Shown here: one piece after another, positions 6,666-17,214 of the stretch
Layout of the letters: each line of letters starts with the position of its first letter
How positions within the stretch are numbered: position 1 is the first letter of the stretch
Source: an uncultured Bacilli bacterium
Lineage (GTDB): Bacteria > Bacillota_I > Bacilli_A > RF39 > UBA660
Direction of reading: 5' to 3'
DNA: 64,000 nt
NCBI GenBank assembly: GCA_934098395.1
Contig: CAKOOM010000001.1
Span: forward strand, 422,386 to 486,385
Notes under the pieces: generated by a model
What the model saw: only the letters and a program-made list of their open reading frames with translations
The model's database searches: none
What the model was told of the DNA's origin: nothing
Program-made: the position numbers and the translations under genes

Positions 6666-8867
6666 ATGTTAAAGTTAAAAAATGTATCTAAATATTATTA
6701 TAGTAAGGGGGTTATAGCTACAGGTTTTAGTAGGGTTAATATTGAATTTAATATTGGTGAATTTGTAGCAATAGTAGGTGAGAGTGGTTCTGGAAAGAGT
6801 ACACTTTTGAATGTTATAACTGGACTTGATAGTTATGAAGAAGGGGAAATGTATATTGATGGTAAGGAAACGAGCCATTATAGTGAAGAAGATTTCCAAG
6901 AATATCGTAAGAAGTATGTTTCTAATATATTTCAGAATTTTAATTTAGTTAATAGTTACACGGTTTATCAAAATATAGAGTTGGTTTTATTACTTAATGG
7001 TTATAAAAGCAGTGAAGTAAAGGAAAAAGTATTAGATTTAATTAATAAGGTTAAACTTACTAAGTATAAAAATACGAAAGTTTCTAAGTTATCTGGTGGG
7101 CAGAAACAAAGGGTAGCAATAGCAAGAGCGCTAGCTAAAGATACCCCAATTATTGTATGTGATGAACCTACGGGTAATCTTGATAGTAGATCTGCTAAAG
7201 AGATTATTAAATTACTTAGCGAGATAGCTCATGATAAGTTGGTTATTGTTGTTACGCATAACTTTAAAGAAATTGAGGAACTTGCTACGAGAGTAGTAAC
7301 AATGCATGATGGTAAAATAGTTAGTGATAAGTTAATAGAGAAGAGTAAATCAAGTGATAGGGTATATGAAAATAAGAATAAGGAAGTAGGGTTTTTAAAT
7401 GTATTAAAGTTAGGTATTAGAAATACTTTTAATATTATTCCTAAGTTTTTACTTATATTTATAGTATTTTTATTTATTACTTGTAGTTTGCTTACGGTAT
7501 ATGGATCTTTTAAGAAGAGTGAGTATGAAGAGTCTAGACTTGGTAATAATGATTATTTTAGTAATACTGATGATAAGAGAATCATTGTTAAGAAGAGTGA
7601 TGGTAGTAATTTCTTAGATGAAGATATTGAGAAGATAGAAAAGATTAAGAATGTAGCAAATGTTATGAAAAATGATATTTTGTTAGATGAATATATTTAT
7701 TTTGAATCATGCAATGATGAGTATTATGGATTTAGTGGTACTTTTATGAATATAGATAGTTTTAAGGGAAAATTAGATTATGGAAGAATGCCTAAAGATA
7801 AGCATGAAGTTATAGTAGAAGTATCAGATGATGAATGGTTATTTACTAGTATGATAGATGAACTTATTAATAAGAAGTTTTATATTGAAGGAAATAAATT
7901 AGGAAACTATATAGTACTTGTAGGAGTAAGATATACGGATATTCATAATGGATATGGAGAGGCAGTGGTTTATGCTGATAGTGAATTAATGGCGGAACAT
8001 ATGAAGACGATTACTGTTAATTATAGTAAGAACTTAGTTACTATTAATAATAATAAAATTAATGATATAGGAATTAGTTATAGTAATAAAATAAAAGATG
8101 GATATGCGTATATTAGTACTGAGATGGAATATGCTTGTAAGTATGAAAAGTGTCCTCGACAAGAACTTTTGCTAGATGTTAGTAATATTAATTATAAAGA
8201 TAGTAAGAAGTTAATGATTAGTAATATTTATAATGAAAAGAATGTGGAAAAGTTACTTGGTATAAATAAGGATGAGATGCCATATAATACGCTTTATATT
8301 AGTGAGAATGATTATAATAAATTATATAATAAGGGAAGTTATCAGATAAGTGTTTTTGTGGATAAGATAGATAATATAGATAAGGTATCTAGTGTATTAG
8401 AAGATTATGGGTATGATCAATTACAGATAAGAAAGACTTTTGATAAGAGTGGAAATGACTTAGTTAAGGCTATTAAGATAATTAAATTAGTTGTTATTAT
8501 AGGAATGGTTATTACAATGTTCTTTATTTCTTATTTTGTTATTAAGTTAGTGTTAAAATCTAGAAATGTATATTTTTCTACATTAAGAATACTTGGAGCT
8601 AATTATAGAAGTACAAAGAAGATATTAGATGTAGAGTTATTTGTTAATTCAAGTGTGGCTTATCTTACATATATTTTGTTTATATATTTAGTTAGGATTA
8701 ATGTTATAAATATTAATTTTGTTAAGAGTGCATCTGAATATATGAGATTAAATGATTATCTACTGATGTATTTGATACTTATAGTTATGTCTTATTTAAT
8801 ATCACAAAGATTTGCTAGTAAGATATTTAAGAAGAGTGCAATGAATTCTTATAGGGAGGAAGTATAG
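6666..8867 (+). CDS. ABC transporter, fused ATPase and FtsX/MacB-type permease (first of pair)
   Basis: This 733-residue protein has an N-terminal ATPase of about 230 residues with Walker A GESGSGKST, signature LSGGQKQRVAIARAL and Walker B IIVCDEPTGNLD. One membrane span (about 265-285), a large extracytoplasmic region and three C-terminal spans starting near residue 615 follow. This is the MacB/FtsX topology, known in antimicrobial-peptide resistance, lipoprotein release and mechanical signalling rather than classical import. It ends one base before the next transporter, so the two are likely made together and may form a heterodimer. The membrane-bound XRE regulator lies just upstream. The substrate cannot be read from sequence. 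Confidence 0.85.
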   Translation: MLKLKNVSKYYYSKGVIATGFSRVNIEFNIGEFVAIVGESGSGKSTLLNVITGLDSYEEGEMYIDGKETSHYSEEDFQEYRKKYVSNIFQNFNLVNSYTVYQNIELVLLLNGYKSSEVKEKVLDLINKVKLTKYKNTKVSKLSGGQKQRVAIARALAKDTPIIVCDEPTGNLDSRSAKEIIKLLSEIAHDKLVIVVTHNFKEIEELATRVVTMHDGKIVSDKLIEKSKSSDRVYENKNKEVGFLNVLKLGIRNTFNIIPKFLLIFIVFLFITCSLLTVYGSFKKSEYEESRLGNNDYFSNTDDKRIIVKKSDGSNFLDEDIEKIEKIKNVANVMKNDILLDEYIYFESCNDEYYGFSGTFMNIDSFKGKLDYGRMPKDKHEVIVEVSDDEWLFTSMIDELINKKFYIEGNKLGNYIVLVGVRYTDIHNGYGEAVVYADSELMAEHMKTITVNYSKNLVTINNNKINDIGISYSNKIKDGYAYISTEMEYACKYEKCPRQELLLDVSNINYKDSKKLMISNIYNEKNVEKLLGINKDEMPYNTLYISENDYNKLYNKGSYQISVFVDKIDNIDKVSSVLEDYGYDQLQIRKTFDKSGNDLVKAIKIIKLVVIIGMVITMFFISYFVIKLVLKSRNVYFSTLRILGANYRSTKKILDVELFVNSSVAYLTYILFIYLVRINVININFVKSASEYMRLNDYLLMYLILIVMSYLISQRFASKIFKKSAMNSYREEV

Positions 8868-8868
8868 G

Positions 8869-11268
8869 ATGATTAGAATAGATAAACTTAATAAGTTTTA
8901 TAATAAAGGTAGAAAGAATCAAATACATGTTATTAATAATACTAGTTTAGAACTTCCTGATAAGTCTTTGGTGGCATTGCTTGGACCATCTGGTTGTGGT
9001 AAGACAACACTTCTTAATGCAATAGGAGGTCTTGATAAGGTAAATAAGGGAAATATTTATATATTTGATAAGAAAATTACTAGGAGATGTTCAACGAAAA
9101 TAGACAATATTAGAAACTTAGATATTGGTTATATATTTCAAGACTATAAGTTGATAGATAATATGACGGTGTATGATAATGTAGCAATGGTTCTTAAGAT
9201 GATTGGTATTAAGGATAAGTTAGAAATTAGTACTAGAGTTGATTATATCTTAGAGAGAGTTGGGATGTATCGATATAGGTATCGTCCTTGTGGGATGCTA
9301 TCAGGGGGAGAAAGACAAAGGGTTGGAATAGCTAGGGCACTAGTTAAAAATCCAAAGATAATTTTAGCTGATGAACCAACGGGAAACTTAGATAGTAAAA
9401 ATACAATAGAAGTTATGAATATTATTAAATCTATATCTAAAGATAAGTTAGTTATATTAGTTACACATGAGGTAGAGTTGGCTAAGTTTTATGCTGATAG
9501 AATAATAGAAGTTAATGATGGAACGGTGGTAGCTGATTATAAGAATGAATTTGCTGGGGACTTGGATTATAAGATAGATAATAAGTTTTATTTAAAAGAT
9601 TTTGAATATCAAGAGAATATTAAAGATAAATTTGTAAATATAGACTATTATAGTGATGATAAGAATAAGTTGGATTTAGCAATTGTTTTTAAGAATGGTA
9701 ATATTTATATAGAGAATAAAAATAAAAATGATTTAAAGATAGAAGTAGTAGATAATAATTCAAATATAGAATTAATTAATGATAATTATAAGTCTATGGA
9801 TAAGAGTATTTATGAAAAGTATTCATTTGATTTTGATAAGATTATTAATAAAAATATTAAATTAAAATATAGTTCTATATTTAATATATTTACAATATTT
9901 AGCAATGGTTTTAAAAGAGTGTTTGGATATTCAGTAGTTAAGAAATTATTATTAATTGGATTTTTATTGTCTTCGATGTTTGTTACTTATTCGATTAGTA
10001 ATACGTTGGGAGTATTAACAGTTAAGGAAGAGAATTTTATTACAAGAAATAAGAATTATTTAGCTATTAATAATAATAAAAATAAAATAAATAAATATCT
10101 AGAATATGAGAAGATGGATGATATTAATTATATATTACCTGGTAGTAGTATAGTTAATTTATATATTAATAGTACTAAATATTATCAGACTATGAATAGT
10201 GAGATGAAGATTAGTGGATCTTTATCTAGTATAGAAATGATTAATGATGGAGATATAATTGTTGGTAGAATGCCAGAGAAAGATAATGAGATAGTTGTTG
10301 ATAAGATGATATATGATAAGACTGATAATATTGAGATGTTAGGTTTTTATGATATGGATAAATTTATTGGTAGTAGTTTGTATACGAAGAATGGGTTATT
10401 TAATTATACAGTAGTAGGAATAGTTGATAAGAAGAGTCCTAGTATATACATGTCTCAAGATAAATTATTAGATACGGTAATTAATAGTGATGAGAAACAG
10501 AGACAAGTATATGATTATAATTTATATAAAGATAAGATTAAGATAAGTAAAGGTAGAGAACCTAAGAATGATTATGAAGTTATTGTTAATGAAGGATTAA
10601 TGGATAATTTTAAATTAAATAAAGAAATAGATGTAAAACTTAATGATAAGAAATTAATGGTAGTTGGTTATTATAAAACACAAGATGATATTAATAGTTA
10701 TTTTACTAATAATAATATGGTTAAGTATGATTATGTAGAAAATTCTAAGGGAATTATTATTTATCCGAAAGATAAAGATAAAGTTATTGAAGAATTTAAT
10801 AAAATGAAAGTTGATATTAAAGATATATATAATGCGGATAAGAAGAATTATAAAGATGAGAGAAAAGATAGTGTTAAATCTAATTTAGTAATTGCTTTAA
10901 TAATACTAGGAATATCTTTGATAGAGATTATTTTAATGGTTAGATCATCGTTTTTATCTAGGATAAAAGAAGTTGGAATATATAGAGCTATTGGAGTTAA
11001 GAAGAGCGATATATATAAGATGTTTACAGGAGAGAGTTTTGCTATTACGACATTAGCTTCAGTACCAGGAGTATTGTTTGTTAGTTATTGTTTGTATGTA
11101 CTTAGGGATATAAGTTATATTAGTAATAATTATGTGATAAATGGATATGTAGTAATATTATCGATAATAGTGATGTATTTATTTAATATTATAGTTGGTT
11201 TAATACCAGTATTTAATACGATGAGGAAATCTCCAGCAGCAATACTTGCAAGACATGATTTAGATTGA
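8869..11268 (+). CDS. ABC transporter, fused ATPase and FtsX/MacB-type permease (second of pair)
   Basis: This 799-residue partner of the preceding gene has Walker A GPSGCGKTT, signature LSGGERQRVGIARAL, Walker B ILADEPTGNLD, a linker, a first membrane span near residue 360, an extracytoplasmic region of about 300 residues and three final spans (from about residue 670) that include the FtsX-like EVGIYRAIGVKKSDIYKMF. The ATG overlaps the upstream gene's ribosome binding area (AGGGAGGAAGTATAGG). It ends in TGA and is followed by a strong terminator, closing a three-gene operon with the XRE regulator. The role is probably envelope stress or peptide resistance, by analogy to such fused pairs. Confidence 0.85.
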   Translation: MIRIDKLNKFYNKGRKNQIHVINNTSLELPDKSLVALLGPSGCGKTTLLNAIGGLDKVNKGNIYIFDKKITRRCSTKIDNIRNLDIGYIFQDYKLIDNMTVYDNVAMVLKMIGIKDKLEISTRVDYILERVGMYRYRYRPCGMLSGGERQRVGIARALVKNPKIILADEPTGNLDSKNTIEVMNIIKSISKDKLVILVTHEVELAKFYADRIIEVNDGTVVADYKNEFAGDLDYKIDNKFYLKDFEYQENIKDKFVNIDYYSDDKNKLDLAIVFKNGNIYIENKNKNDLKIEVVDNNSNIELINDNYKSMDKSIYEKYSFDFDKIINKNIKLKYSSIFNIFTIFSNGFKRVFGYSVVKKLLLIGFLLSSMFVTYSISNTLGVLTVKEENFITRNKNYLAINNNKNKINKYLEYEKMDDINYILPGSSIVNLYINSTKYYQTMNSEMKISGSLSSIEMINDGDIIVGRMPEKDNEIVVDKMIYDKTDNIEMLGFYDMDKFIGSSLYTKNGLFNYTVVGIVDKKSPSIYMSQDKLLDTVINSDEKQRQVYDYNLYKDKIKISKGREPKNDYEVIVNEGLMDNFKLNKEIDVKLNDKKLMVVGYYKTQDDINSYFTNNNMVKYDYVENSKGIIIYPKDKDKVIEEFNKMKVDIKDIYNADKKNYKDERKDSVKSNLVIALIILGISLIEIILMVRSSFLSRIKEVGIYRAIGVKKSDIYKMFTGESFAITTLASVPGVLFVSYCLYVLRDISYISNNYVINGYVVILSIIVMYLFNIIVGLIPVFNTMRKSPAAILARHDLD

Positions 11269-11273
11269 TTAAT

Positions 11274-11300
11274 AAAAGGAACATTTTTTGTTCTTTTTAT
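11274..11300 (+). terminator. Terminator of the XRE-ABC operon
   Basis: AAAAGGAACA and TGTTCTTTTT form a ten-pair stem with one G-U pair around a T loop, followed by more T. It begins six bases after the TGA stop codon. Confidence 0.8.
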
Positions 11301-11328
11301 TTACTTTTAGATTAGTAATTGATATAAT
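11300..11328 (+). promoter_or_regulatory. Promoter of the 1748-residue surface protein
   Basis: TTTACT (11300-11305) and TATAAT (11323-11328) are separated by 17 bases. The -35 box lies in the T-rich tail of the preceding terminator. Confidence 0.55.
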
Positions 11329-11375
11329 TATGATAGTAGGTATAGATAGATAAATATATATAGAGAGGTGTAGTT

Positions 11376-14300
11376 ATGAAGAAATATGTTAAGTATTTAA
11401 TAATTACTTTAGTAGTAGGAATAATAATTGCAATAGGTACTTATGCTTATTGGAGTTATGAAAGTAATAATAAGAAAAATATTTCTATTAGAACTAGTCG
11501 GGAATTATCTAATTATATTATATATGATGAGGGTGAATCTAAGTTTACGGGTGAACTTAAGGTAGGAAGTAGTTATTTAGATGGGATACATACGACTATT
11601 TCTATTAAGAAAACGGCTGATGCGAGTAATTTAGAGTTAATGGCTACGGTTAATATGACAGTTAATGCAATTGGAGATAATATTAAAAATTCTTATGGAC
11701 TTAAGTGGGCTATAACTAAGGGTGATAGTACAAGCACAGGAACATTATTAAATCAGGGCAATTTTTATGGTAAAAATAATGATGATGTAATTGAACTTAA
11801 AACAGGTATTGAAGTAACTACGACAGAAGAAAAATATACGGTATGGATATGGATAGATGGTAGTGAGAATCCTGATCCGAAAATAGTGGGAGAAACACTG
11901 GATACGAGTGTTTGGACACAGGTAGATCAAATTCTTGATAATCGTTTTGAAGTTACGAGTATTAATAGTAATTATCAATTTATTAATGCTAGCGCAGTAA
12001 ACACGACGAAGAATATTGTGGCATATGCGGTTACAAACACAAGTAGTCAACCAAGCAGTTACACGAATTTAACAACACAGGAACAAGGCAATGTATATAA
12101 TGTGGTTGATTATAAAGTAACAAGCACCGGAACATATTATGTGTGGTTTAAAGATAGTGCAGGAAGTACAGTAAATAAAAGTGTAGCAGTTTCTAAGATA
12201 GATACGACACCACCAGTATGTACGTTTGGTAATTTTGAACCTTCTACGATAAAGAATGGTGAAACATCCGTAGTTGAATTGACTTGTGTGGATGAAGAAA
12301 TTGATATAAAGAGTAGTGATATAACTAGTTCTAGTATAACTCTTAATGGAAGTAGCGTAACGCTTAATAGTAATATAGAAAAAACAAGAATTACAAATGG
12401 ATTTAAATATAAGTTAACAGTAACTGGTACTTCAACAGATGGAGATACTTCGTTATCATTAAAGGCTGGTGTAGTAAATAACAAAGCTGGACTTAGCAAT
12501 AGTACTCCTTCGAGCACACCAACAGTCAAAGTACAAAATTTAACGAGTGTTGCTATTCCAATTCAAAGTGGTACGCTTACATATAATAGTACAAGCCAGA
12601 CGGTAACTTGGTCTAATTATGATAGTTCAAAGATGACAGTATCAGGAACGACATCAGCGACGAATGCGGGAACATATAGTGCAACATTTACATTAAAAGA
12701 TACGACAAAATATAAATGGCCTGATGGAACAAGCACAGCAAAGACAGTTAGTTGGACAATTAATAAAGCAGATTTAAGTGATGCAGTAATTGATGGTGTA
12801 GAAGATAAGACATATACGGGTTCGGCAATAACACAAAGCCCAACGGTTTATGTAAACATATTAAAAAATTATAATACATGTTATGCAAGTTGTATTAGAA
12901 ATTCTGCAGAAGAATATCCTTGTGTAATACAATGTTCTTATACGGCGGTAAGTGGAACAGATTATACGATTAGTTATAGCAACAATATAAATGCTGGTAC
13001 AGCTACGTTGACTATAACTGGTAAAGGTAATTTTACCGGAACTGCTTCCACAACTTTTACAATAAATAAAGCTAGTTTGACGGTTCCTAGCCAAAGTGGA
13101 ACATTGACTTATGATACATTGGAGCATTCACCAGCTTGGTCTAATTACAGCGATTCAGCAATGACAATATCTGGAACATCGTCTGCGACGGATGCGGGAA
13201 CATATAATGCAATATTTACATTAAAAAGCACAACAAATTATAAATGGTCAGACGGAACAACTGCGGCAAAGACGGTTAGTTGGAAGATTGAACGGTATGA
13301 TATATCTAATTTAGGATTTGATATAAATCCATCGAGTTATACATATACGGGTTCGGCAATAACACCGCTACCAACAGCCACGGGTGAAATATTTGATGCA
13401 GATGGTTGGAATGTATGCTATTCAGCATGTGATCACTCAGGAGATTCGGTAGCATGTGGTGCTGCATGTGATAAAGAATTTACTTATATACCAGTAAAGG
13501 ATACGGATTATACATTAAGTTATAGTAATAATACAAATGTTGGTACAGCGACTGTGACTATAACAGGAAAGGGTAACTTTAACGGTAGTACTCAATTACC
13601 TTTTGAGATAGTCTATAAAAAAGTAACGGTATATCAAAATATATTTGATGATTTTAAGGATTATTCAGTAAGTGGTAATAATACGACTATTTCATATGAT
13701 GCTGGAAAAAATGAGTATACTTTTAATAACACTTCAACAAGTGATCCTTATGCAGAAATTAGTCAGAAAGCTTATTTGACCGCAAATACTACGTATACGA
13801 TTCATGCAGATTTTAAAACTACCGATGGTACAAAAATAACTGGTTCTTCGAAAATTTTTCAAATTTTTTATAAAACACAAAGTGGTGCATATAGCGAGGC
13901 TAATAGTGTTAAACTTTCACCAAGTAGTAATACGGTAACTTTTAAACCAACTTCGACGGGTTATTATTATTTTAGATTTGATAATGATTATGGTAATAAC
14001 ATGATAGTTTATAATTTTAGTATTGGTTTTACTAAAGATACTACTTATGGTAAAACTTATGGTGACTTAACTTCAGGAAGTCAAATAGTAGGTAGTAATA
14101 CAGAATTGTTCGTTGGATGGTATACGGAGACAAGTTATACCAATAAAGTTACTTCGACAACAATGGTTACAAATATAAATTCACATGTTTTATTTGCTAA
14201 ATGGAAATTATATGGTAAATTTAATTATTGGAATGGTTCAAGTATTGCTAGTACTTATAGTACATGTGAGTTAACAAGTGGTAGTACTTGTACATTATCT

Positions 14301-16622
14301 GTTCCAAGTGCTGTTAGCAGTAGTAAGCCTAAAAATAATTCTAGTTATGCAGGAGTATCTACGAGTACTTCTAGTATGACAGCTAGTTCACTAACTATTA
14401 GTAGGAATCAAACGTATTATGCTTATTATAGTGCTACAATTTCAAATAAATATTATAAGGGAACTAACAATAGTAATGATTATGATCATCAAACTGATTG
14501 GGGAACTAGGAGTCTATATAAAAATGTATTTTTCACTAGTGGAAGTGCTTTAAGTTATGTTATTAGTGATAGCAAAACTGGTACAACAAATTTATCACAT
14601 GGTACCGGTATGGGGGGAGCGGCATTTAAAGGATTTTCTAGTGATAAATTAAATTACATGACAATGGGAACTGCGGCTGAGTCAACAAATGCGGTTTTAT
14701 ATTCAGTTTATAATATTTGGTATAATGCTAGTAAATCGGCTTATTATAATAGTTTATCAACAGCAGTACAAGGTGCTACAGCAGGTAATACTTTAACACT
14801 TAATGCATCTTATTTAGAGGATTATGAGAAAACAGTTATAAATAAGAAGATATATCTAGTTATATCAAGTGGAAAAACAGTTGAATTTAGTAATAATTTG
14901 GGTGATATTCCAATTGCGATTAGAGACAGTGGCGGTACCATTACAGCTGGAGATTTATATTTATCTGGTACTGGTACACTTAAATCCAATAATAAAAGAA
15001 CAATTTATAATTATGGGGGAATATTACAGTGTGAGAGTGTAAATTTTACTGGTTCGGCAATACATATTTCTTCGATTAGTGGTACGGTATATTTAGGTAC
15101 TAGTAGTGGAACGAATGGTTGTAGTATTACAAAGACTAGTACTACGAATAATCAATCTGCCGTGGTTGTTGGTGGCGGTACAGCATATATGTATGCAGGG
15201 TCAATAGATAGTGCCGGTTATGGAATATACGTTCAAGACGCTGGTACTGTTAATGTGTATGGGGGTAGTATTACTTCGACAGATAGTGCAATTTATTCTG
15301 CAGCTGGAAGTTCGGGTTATATTCGTATTGGTAGAGCTTTTTCTGATGATAAAACTTTAAATCCGAATGGAATTTCTGACACAGCAAAAAATAGGTATTC
15401 TGGTTTGGGAAAAACAGCAAACGTTACTAATCCAAAAATTATAGTAGATGGAACTGGTAACCCTGCTATTAATATATATTCAACTTCCTCAAGTGCAAAT
15501 AATGCTTATTTGAGAATAAATCATGGTTATATTGAGGCAAAAAGTACAGTTGTTAGTATTTCTTCGAATGCTAAAAATACGGTTTACATAGATGGTGGAG
15601 CATTATATTCATCTGGATCTCATGTTTATCATAATCAATCTACAAGTGTTATAACGGCTTTTACAGGTAGCGCTCATTTGTATTCAGACGGATATTCCGC
15701 AGTCAATTCAGTTAATACACTTAGGATTAATACTAGTCTTAATGATGTATATAATGGAATAGAAGAATCGCGAAGTGATTGTTCTGATTCCGATAGTTCT
15801 GGTTTAGGTAGATATTATGGTACGTATATTATGAGTAAAAGTTCTTATGGAATTTATTCTTCTAATAATTCAGCAATTGGAGTATCTGTTGGAGATAGTA
15901 CTTATACGCAAGGTAGTAAAACTTGTGATAAATTTAAAAATGAGGGTGCTACGATAGCAAGCTATAAAGCTACGTTTATCGGTAATATTAATTTGTATTG
16001 GTATGCAGGATCGTCTTATCATAATTCGGCTGGTTCAACGAGTTATGCTGGTGATAACGTTACAAAGAAAACGGCTGCTACAACGCGATTACATTCAAAA
16101 AATAATGCAATTACTGCTACGACAATTACTCAAAGCTTTAATGGTACAAGTAGAAGCGTTAGTATTGATAGAAGAAGTTATCCATATCAAACTGAATTAA
16201 CTAAGGCATTTGGAAGTGAAGTTACTACTGTTACTAGAACATCTGGTACGTTATATGCTTGGCGTTCTGGTTCATCTTGTACAAGTCTTAGTAGTTGTGG
16301 AACTGGTAGTTGTAATAGTATTGGAGTTATTAAGTCTAATTGGAACATTTATGTTATATCAAATCATTCAACGTATTCAAATTTATATTATGCTTGGGTT
16401 CCGATAACTTCGGATGCATGGAGCGATAAATATCCTGGTTATCATATTTTAGCAAAAGATGGAAATGCTGCTATATCTACTTGTTCTGGTTTATCAAAAC
16501 CTATTACTTTTAGCAGTTATGTAACAACAACTTATAATAAAAGAACTTATGCAAAAGTAATAATACCGTTAAAAAATGGTAGTACTTGTTATGTAAGCAG
16601 CTGTAGCAATTTACCTAATTAG
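11376..16622 (+). CDS. Giant surface protein with Ig-like repeats and a beta-helix
   Basis: This 1748-residue protein starts with a signal or anchor segment (YLIITLVVGIIIAIGTYAYW). A domain reminiscent of TasA-type secreted fibre proteins follows (to about residue 185), then Ig-like segments. Two copies of an MBG-like repeat (GTLTYN/D, TVTWSNY or AWSNY, SATNAGTYSATFTL) lie at about 390-460 and 570-640. A carbohydrate-binding-like sandwich and an InlB/Flg_new-like repeat (FVGWYTETSYTNKV) come next. A probable right-handed beta-helix (about 1130-1450; VYLGTSSGTNGCSITK, VNVYGGSITSTDSAIYS) leads to a Cys-containing tail. No sortase signal is seen at the C-terminus, so anchoring would be by the N-terminus or by binding. 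Adhesion or glycan binding is inference. Confidence 0.75.
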   Translation: MKKYVKYLIITLVVGIIIAIGTYAYWSYESNNKKNISIRTSRELSNYIIYDEGESKFTGELKVGSSYLDGIHTTISIKKTADASNLELMATVNMTVNAIGDNIKNSYGLKWAITKGDSTSTGTLLNQGNFYGKNNDDVIELKTGIEVTTTEEKYTVWIWIDGSENPDPKIVGETLDTSVWTQVDQILDNRFEVTSINSNYQFINASAVNTTKNIVAYAVTNTSSQPSSYTNLTTQEQGNVYNVVDYKVTSTGTYYVWFKDSAGSTVNKSVAVSKIDTTPPVCTFGNFEPSTIKNGETSVVELTCVDEEIDIKSSDITSSSITLNGSSVTLNSNIEKTRITNGFKYKLTVTGTSTDGDTSLSLKAGVVNNKAGLSNSTPSSTPTVKVQNLTSVAIPIQSGTLTYNSTSQTVTWSNYDSSKMTVSGTTSATNAGTYSATFTLKDTTKYKWPDGTSTAKTVSWTINKADLSDAVIDGVEDKTYTGSAITQSPTVYVNILKNYNTCYASCIRNSAEEYPCVIQCSYTAVSGTDYTISYSNNINAGTATLTITGKGNFTGTASTTFTINKASLTVPSQSGTLTYDTLEHSPAWSNYSDSAMTISGTSSATDAGTYNAIFTLKSTTNYKWSDGTTAAKTVSWKIERYDISNLGFDINPSSYTYTGSAITPLPTATGEIFDADGWNVCYSACDHSGDSVACGAACDKEFTYIPVKDTDYTLSYSNNTNVGTATVTITGKGNFNGSTQLPFEIVYKKVTVYQNIFDDFKDYSVSGNNTTISYDAGKNEYTFNNTSTSDPYAEISQKAYLTANTTYTIHADFKTTDGTKITGSSKIFQIFYKTQSGAYSEANSVKLSPSSNTVTFKPTSTGYYYFRFDNDYGNNMIVYNFSIGFTKDTTYGKTYGDLTSGSQIVGSNTELFVGWYTETSYTNKVTSTTMVTNINSHVLFAKWKLYGKFNYWNGSSIASTYSTCELTSGSTCTLSVPSAVSSSKPKNNSSYAGVSTSTSSMTASSLTISRNQTYYAYYSATISNKYYKGTNNSNDYDHQTDWGTRSLYKNVFFTSGSALSYVISDSKTGTTNLSHGTGMGGAAFKGFSSDKLNYMTMGTAAESTNAVLYSVYNIWYNASKSAYYNSLSTAVQGATAGNTLTLNASYLEDYEKTVINKKIYLVISSGKTVEFSNNLGDIPIAIRDSGGTITAGDLYLSGTGTLKSNNKRTIYNYGGILQCESVNFTGSAIHISSISGTVYLGTSSGTNGCSITKTSTTNNQSAVVVGGGTAYMYAGSIDSAGYGIYVQDAGTVNVYGGSITSTDSAIYSAAGSSGYIRIGRAFSDDKTLNPNGISDTAKNRYSGLGKTANVTNPKIIVDGTGNPAINIYSTSSSANNAYLRINHGYIEAKSTVVSISSNAKNTVYIDGGALYSSGSHVYHNQSTSVITAFTGSAHLYSDGYSAVNSVNTLRINTSLNDVYNGIEESRSDCSDSDSSGLGRYYGTYIMSKSSYGIYSSNNSAIGVSVGDSTYTQGSKTCDKFKNEGATIASYKATFIGNINLYWYAGSSYHNSAGSTSYAGDNVTKKTAATTRLHSKNNAITATTITQSFNGTSRSVSIDRRSYPYQTELTKAFGSEVTTVTRTSGTLYAWRSGSSCTSLSSCGTGSCNSIGVIKSNWNIYVISNHSTYSNLYYAWVPITSDAWSDKYPGYHILAKDGNAAISTCSGLSKPITFSSYVTTTYNKRTYAKVIIPLKNGSTCYVSSCSNLPN

Positions 16623-16651
16623 TATATGAATAAATTTATATAGAGGTGGAT

Positions 16652-17167
16652 ATGAATAAGAAGAAAATAGTAATTATATCGATATTTATAGTTATAGTAG
16701 TTGGTATTTGTTTACTTTTAATCTTTAATGGAAAAGGAAATAAAAAAGGATATGCTACTGTTGAAGAACCAGATAATTTTGTGGTGGATACAGAAAATAA
16801 AGAGAATGTTGATATAATTGACAATATTAAGATTAATAATTCACAAAAAGTTAAAGGTAAGATTTATGCTAAACCTTTGAATAAAGGGAAAGATAATGTT
16901 GTTTATATGGAGAATGCCAGTATTAAATCAGATATAGATAATGATACATGTGTATTTGAAGGTGTTGTTTATAATAATACTGGTAAAGATATTAATAGAT
17001 TATGTATTGGGATTGTATTTTACTCTTCTGATGATAAAATTATTGGAACAGTTGAATATTATGTTACGGATATAAAGAATAATGGTAGTCAAACTGTTAA
17101 ATATGATTCAGTATATGATTTATCTAATGCTTATAGATATACTTTGACGTATGATATTGTAGAATGA
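16652..17167 (+). CDS. Membrane-anchored FxLYD-type domain protein
   Basis: The 171-residue product has one N-terminal membrane span (KIVIISIFIVIVVGICLLLIF) and an extracytoplasmic beta-sandwich like FxLYD domains (CVFEGVVYNNTGKDINRLCIGIVFYSSDDKIIG in pieces, then YDSVYDLSNAYRYTLTYDI). ATG 16652 follows AGAGGTG. It lies 29 bases downstream of the giant surface protein and probably shares its transcript. A similar domain occurs in the lipoprotein at 32376, which also sits beside a giant surface protein. The function is unknown; a structural role at the envelope is plausible. Confidence 0.65.
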   Translation: MNKKKIVIISIFIVIVVGICLLLIFNGKGNKKGYATVEEPDNFVVDTENKENVDIIDNIKINNSQKVKGKIYAKPLNKGKDNVVYMENASIKSDIDNDTCVFEGVVYNNTGKDINRLCIGIVFYSSDDKIIGTVEYYVTDIKNNGSQTVKYDSVYDLSNAYRYTLTYDIVE

Positions 17168-17178
17168 TAATTTTAATT

Positions 17179-17214
17179 AAAAAACCAAGATATGAAAATA
17201 TACCTTGGTTTTTT
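17179..17214 (+). terminator. Terminator after the FxLYD protein
   Basis: AAAACCAAG and CTTGGTTTT, with an inner TAT/ATA pairing, form a long stem followed by T. Confidence 0.85.

Noticed and set aside
11748..12529. Long open frames antisense to the giant surface protein gene
   Set aside because: They lack ribosome binding sites and domain patterns and arise from the repetitive Ser/Thr codons of the real gene. The same applies to frames opposite the MMPL gene (50674-52875), arcC (46337-46983) and within 31681-32160, 16003-16407 and 35026-35331.
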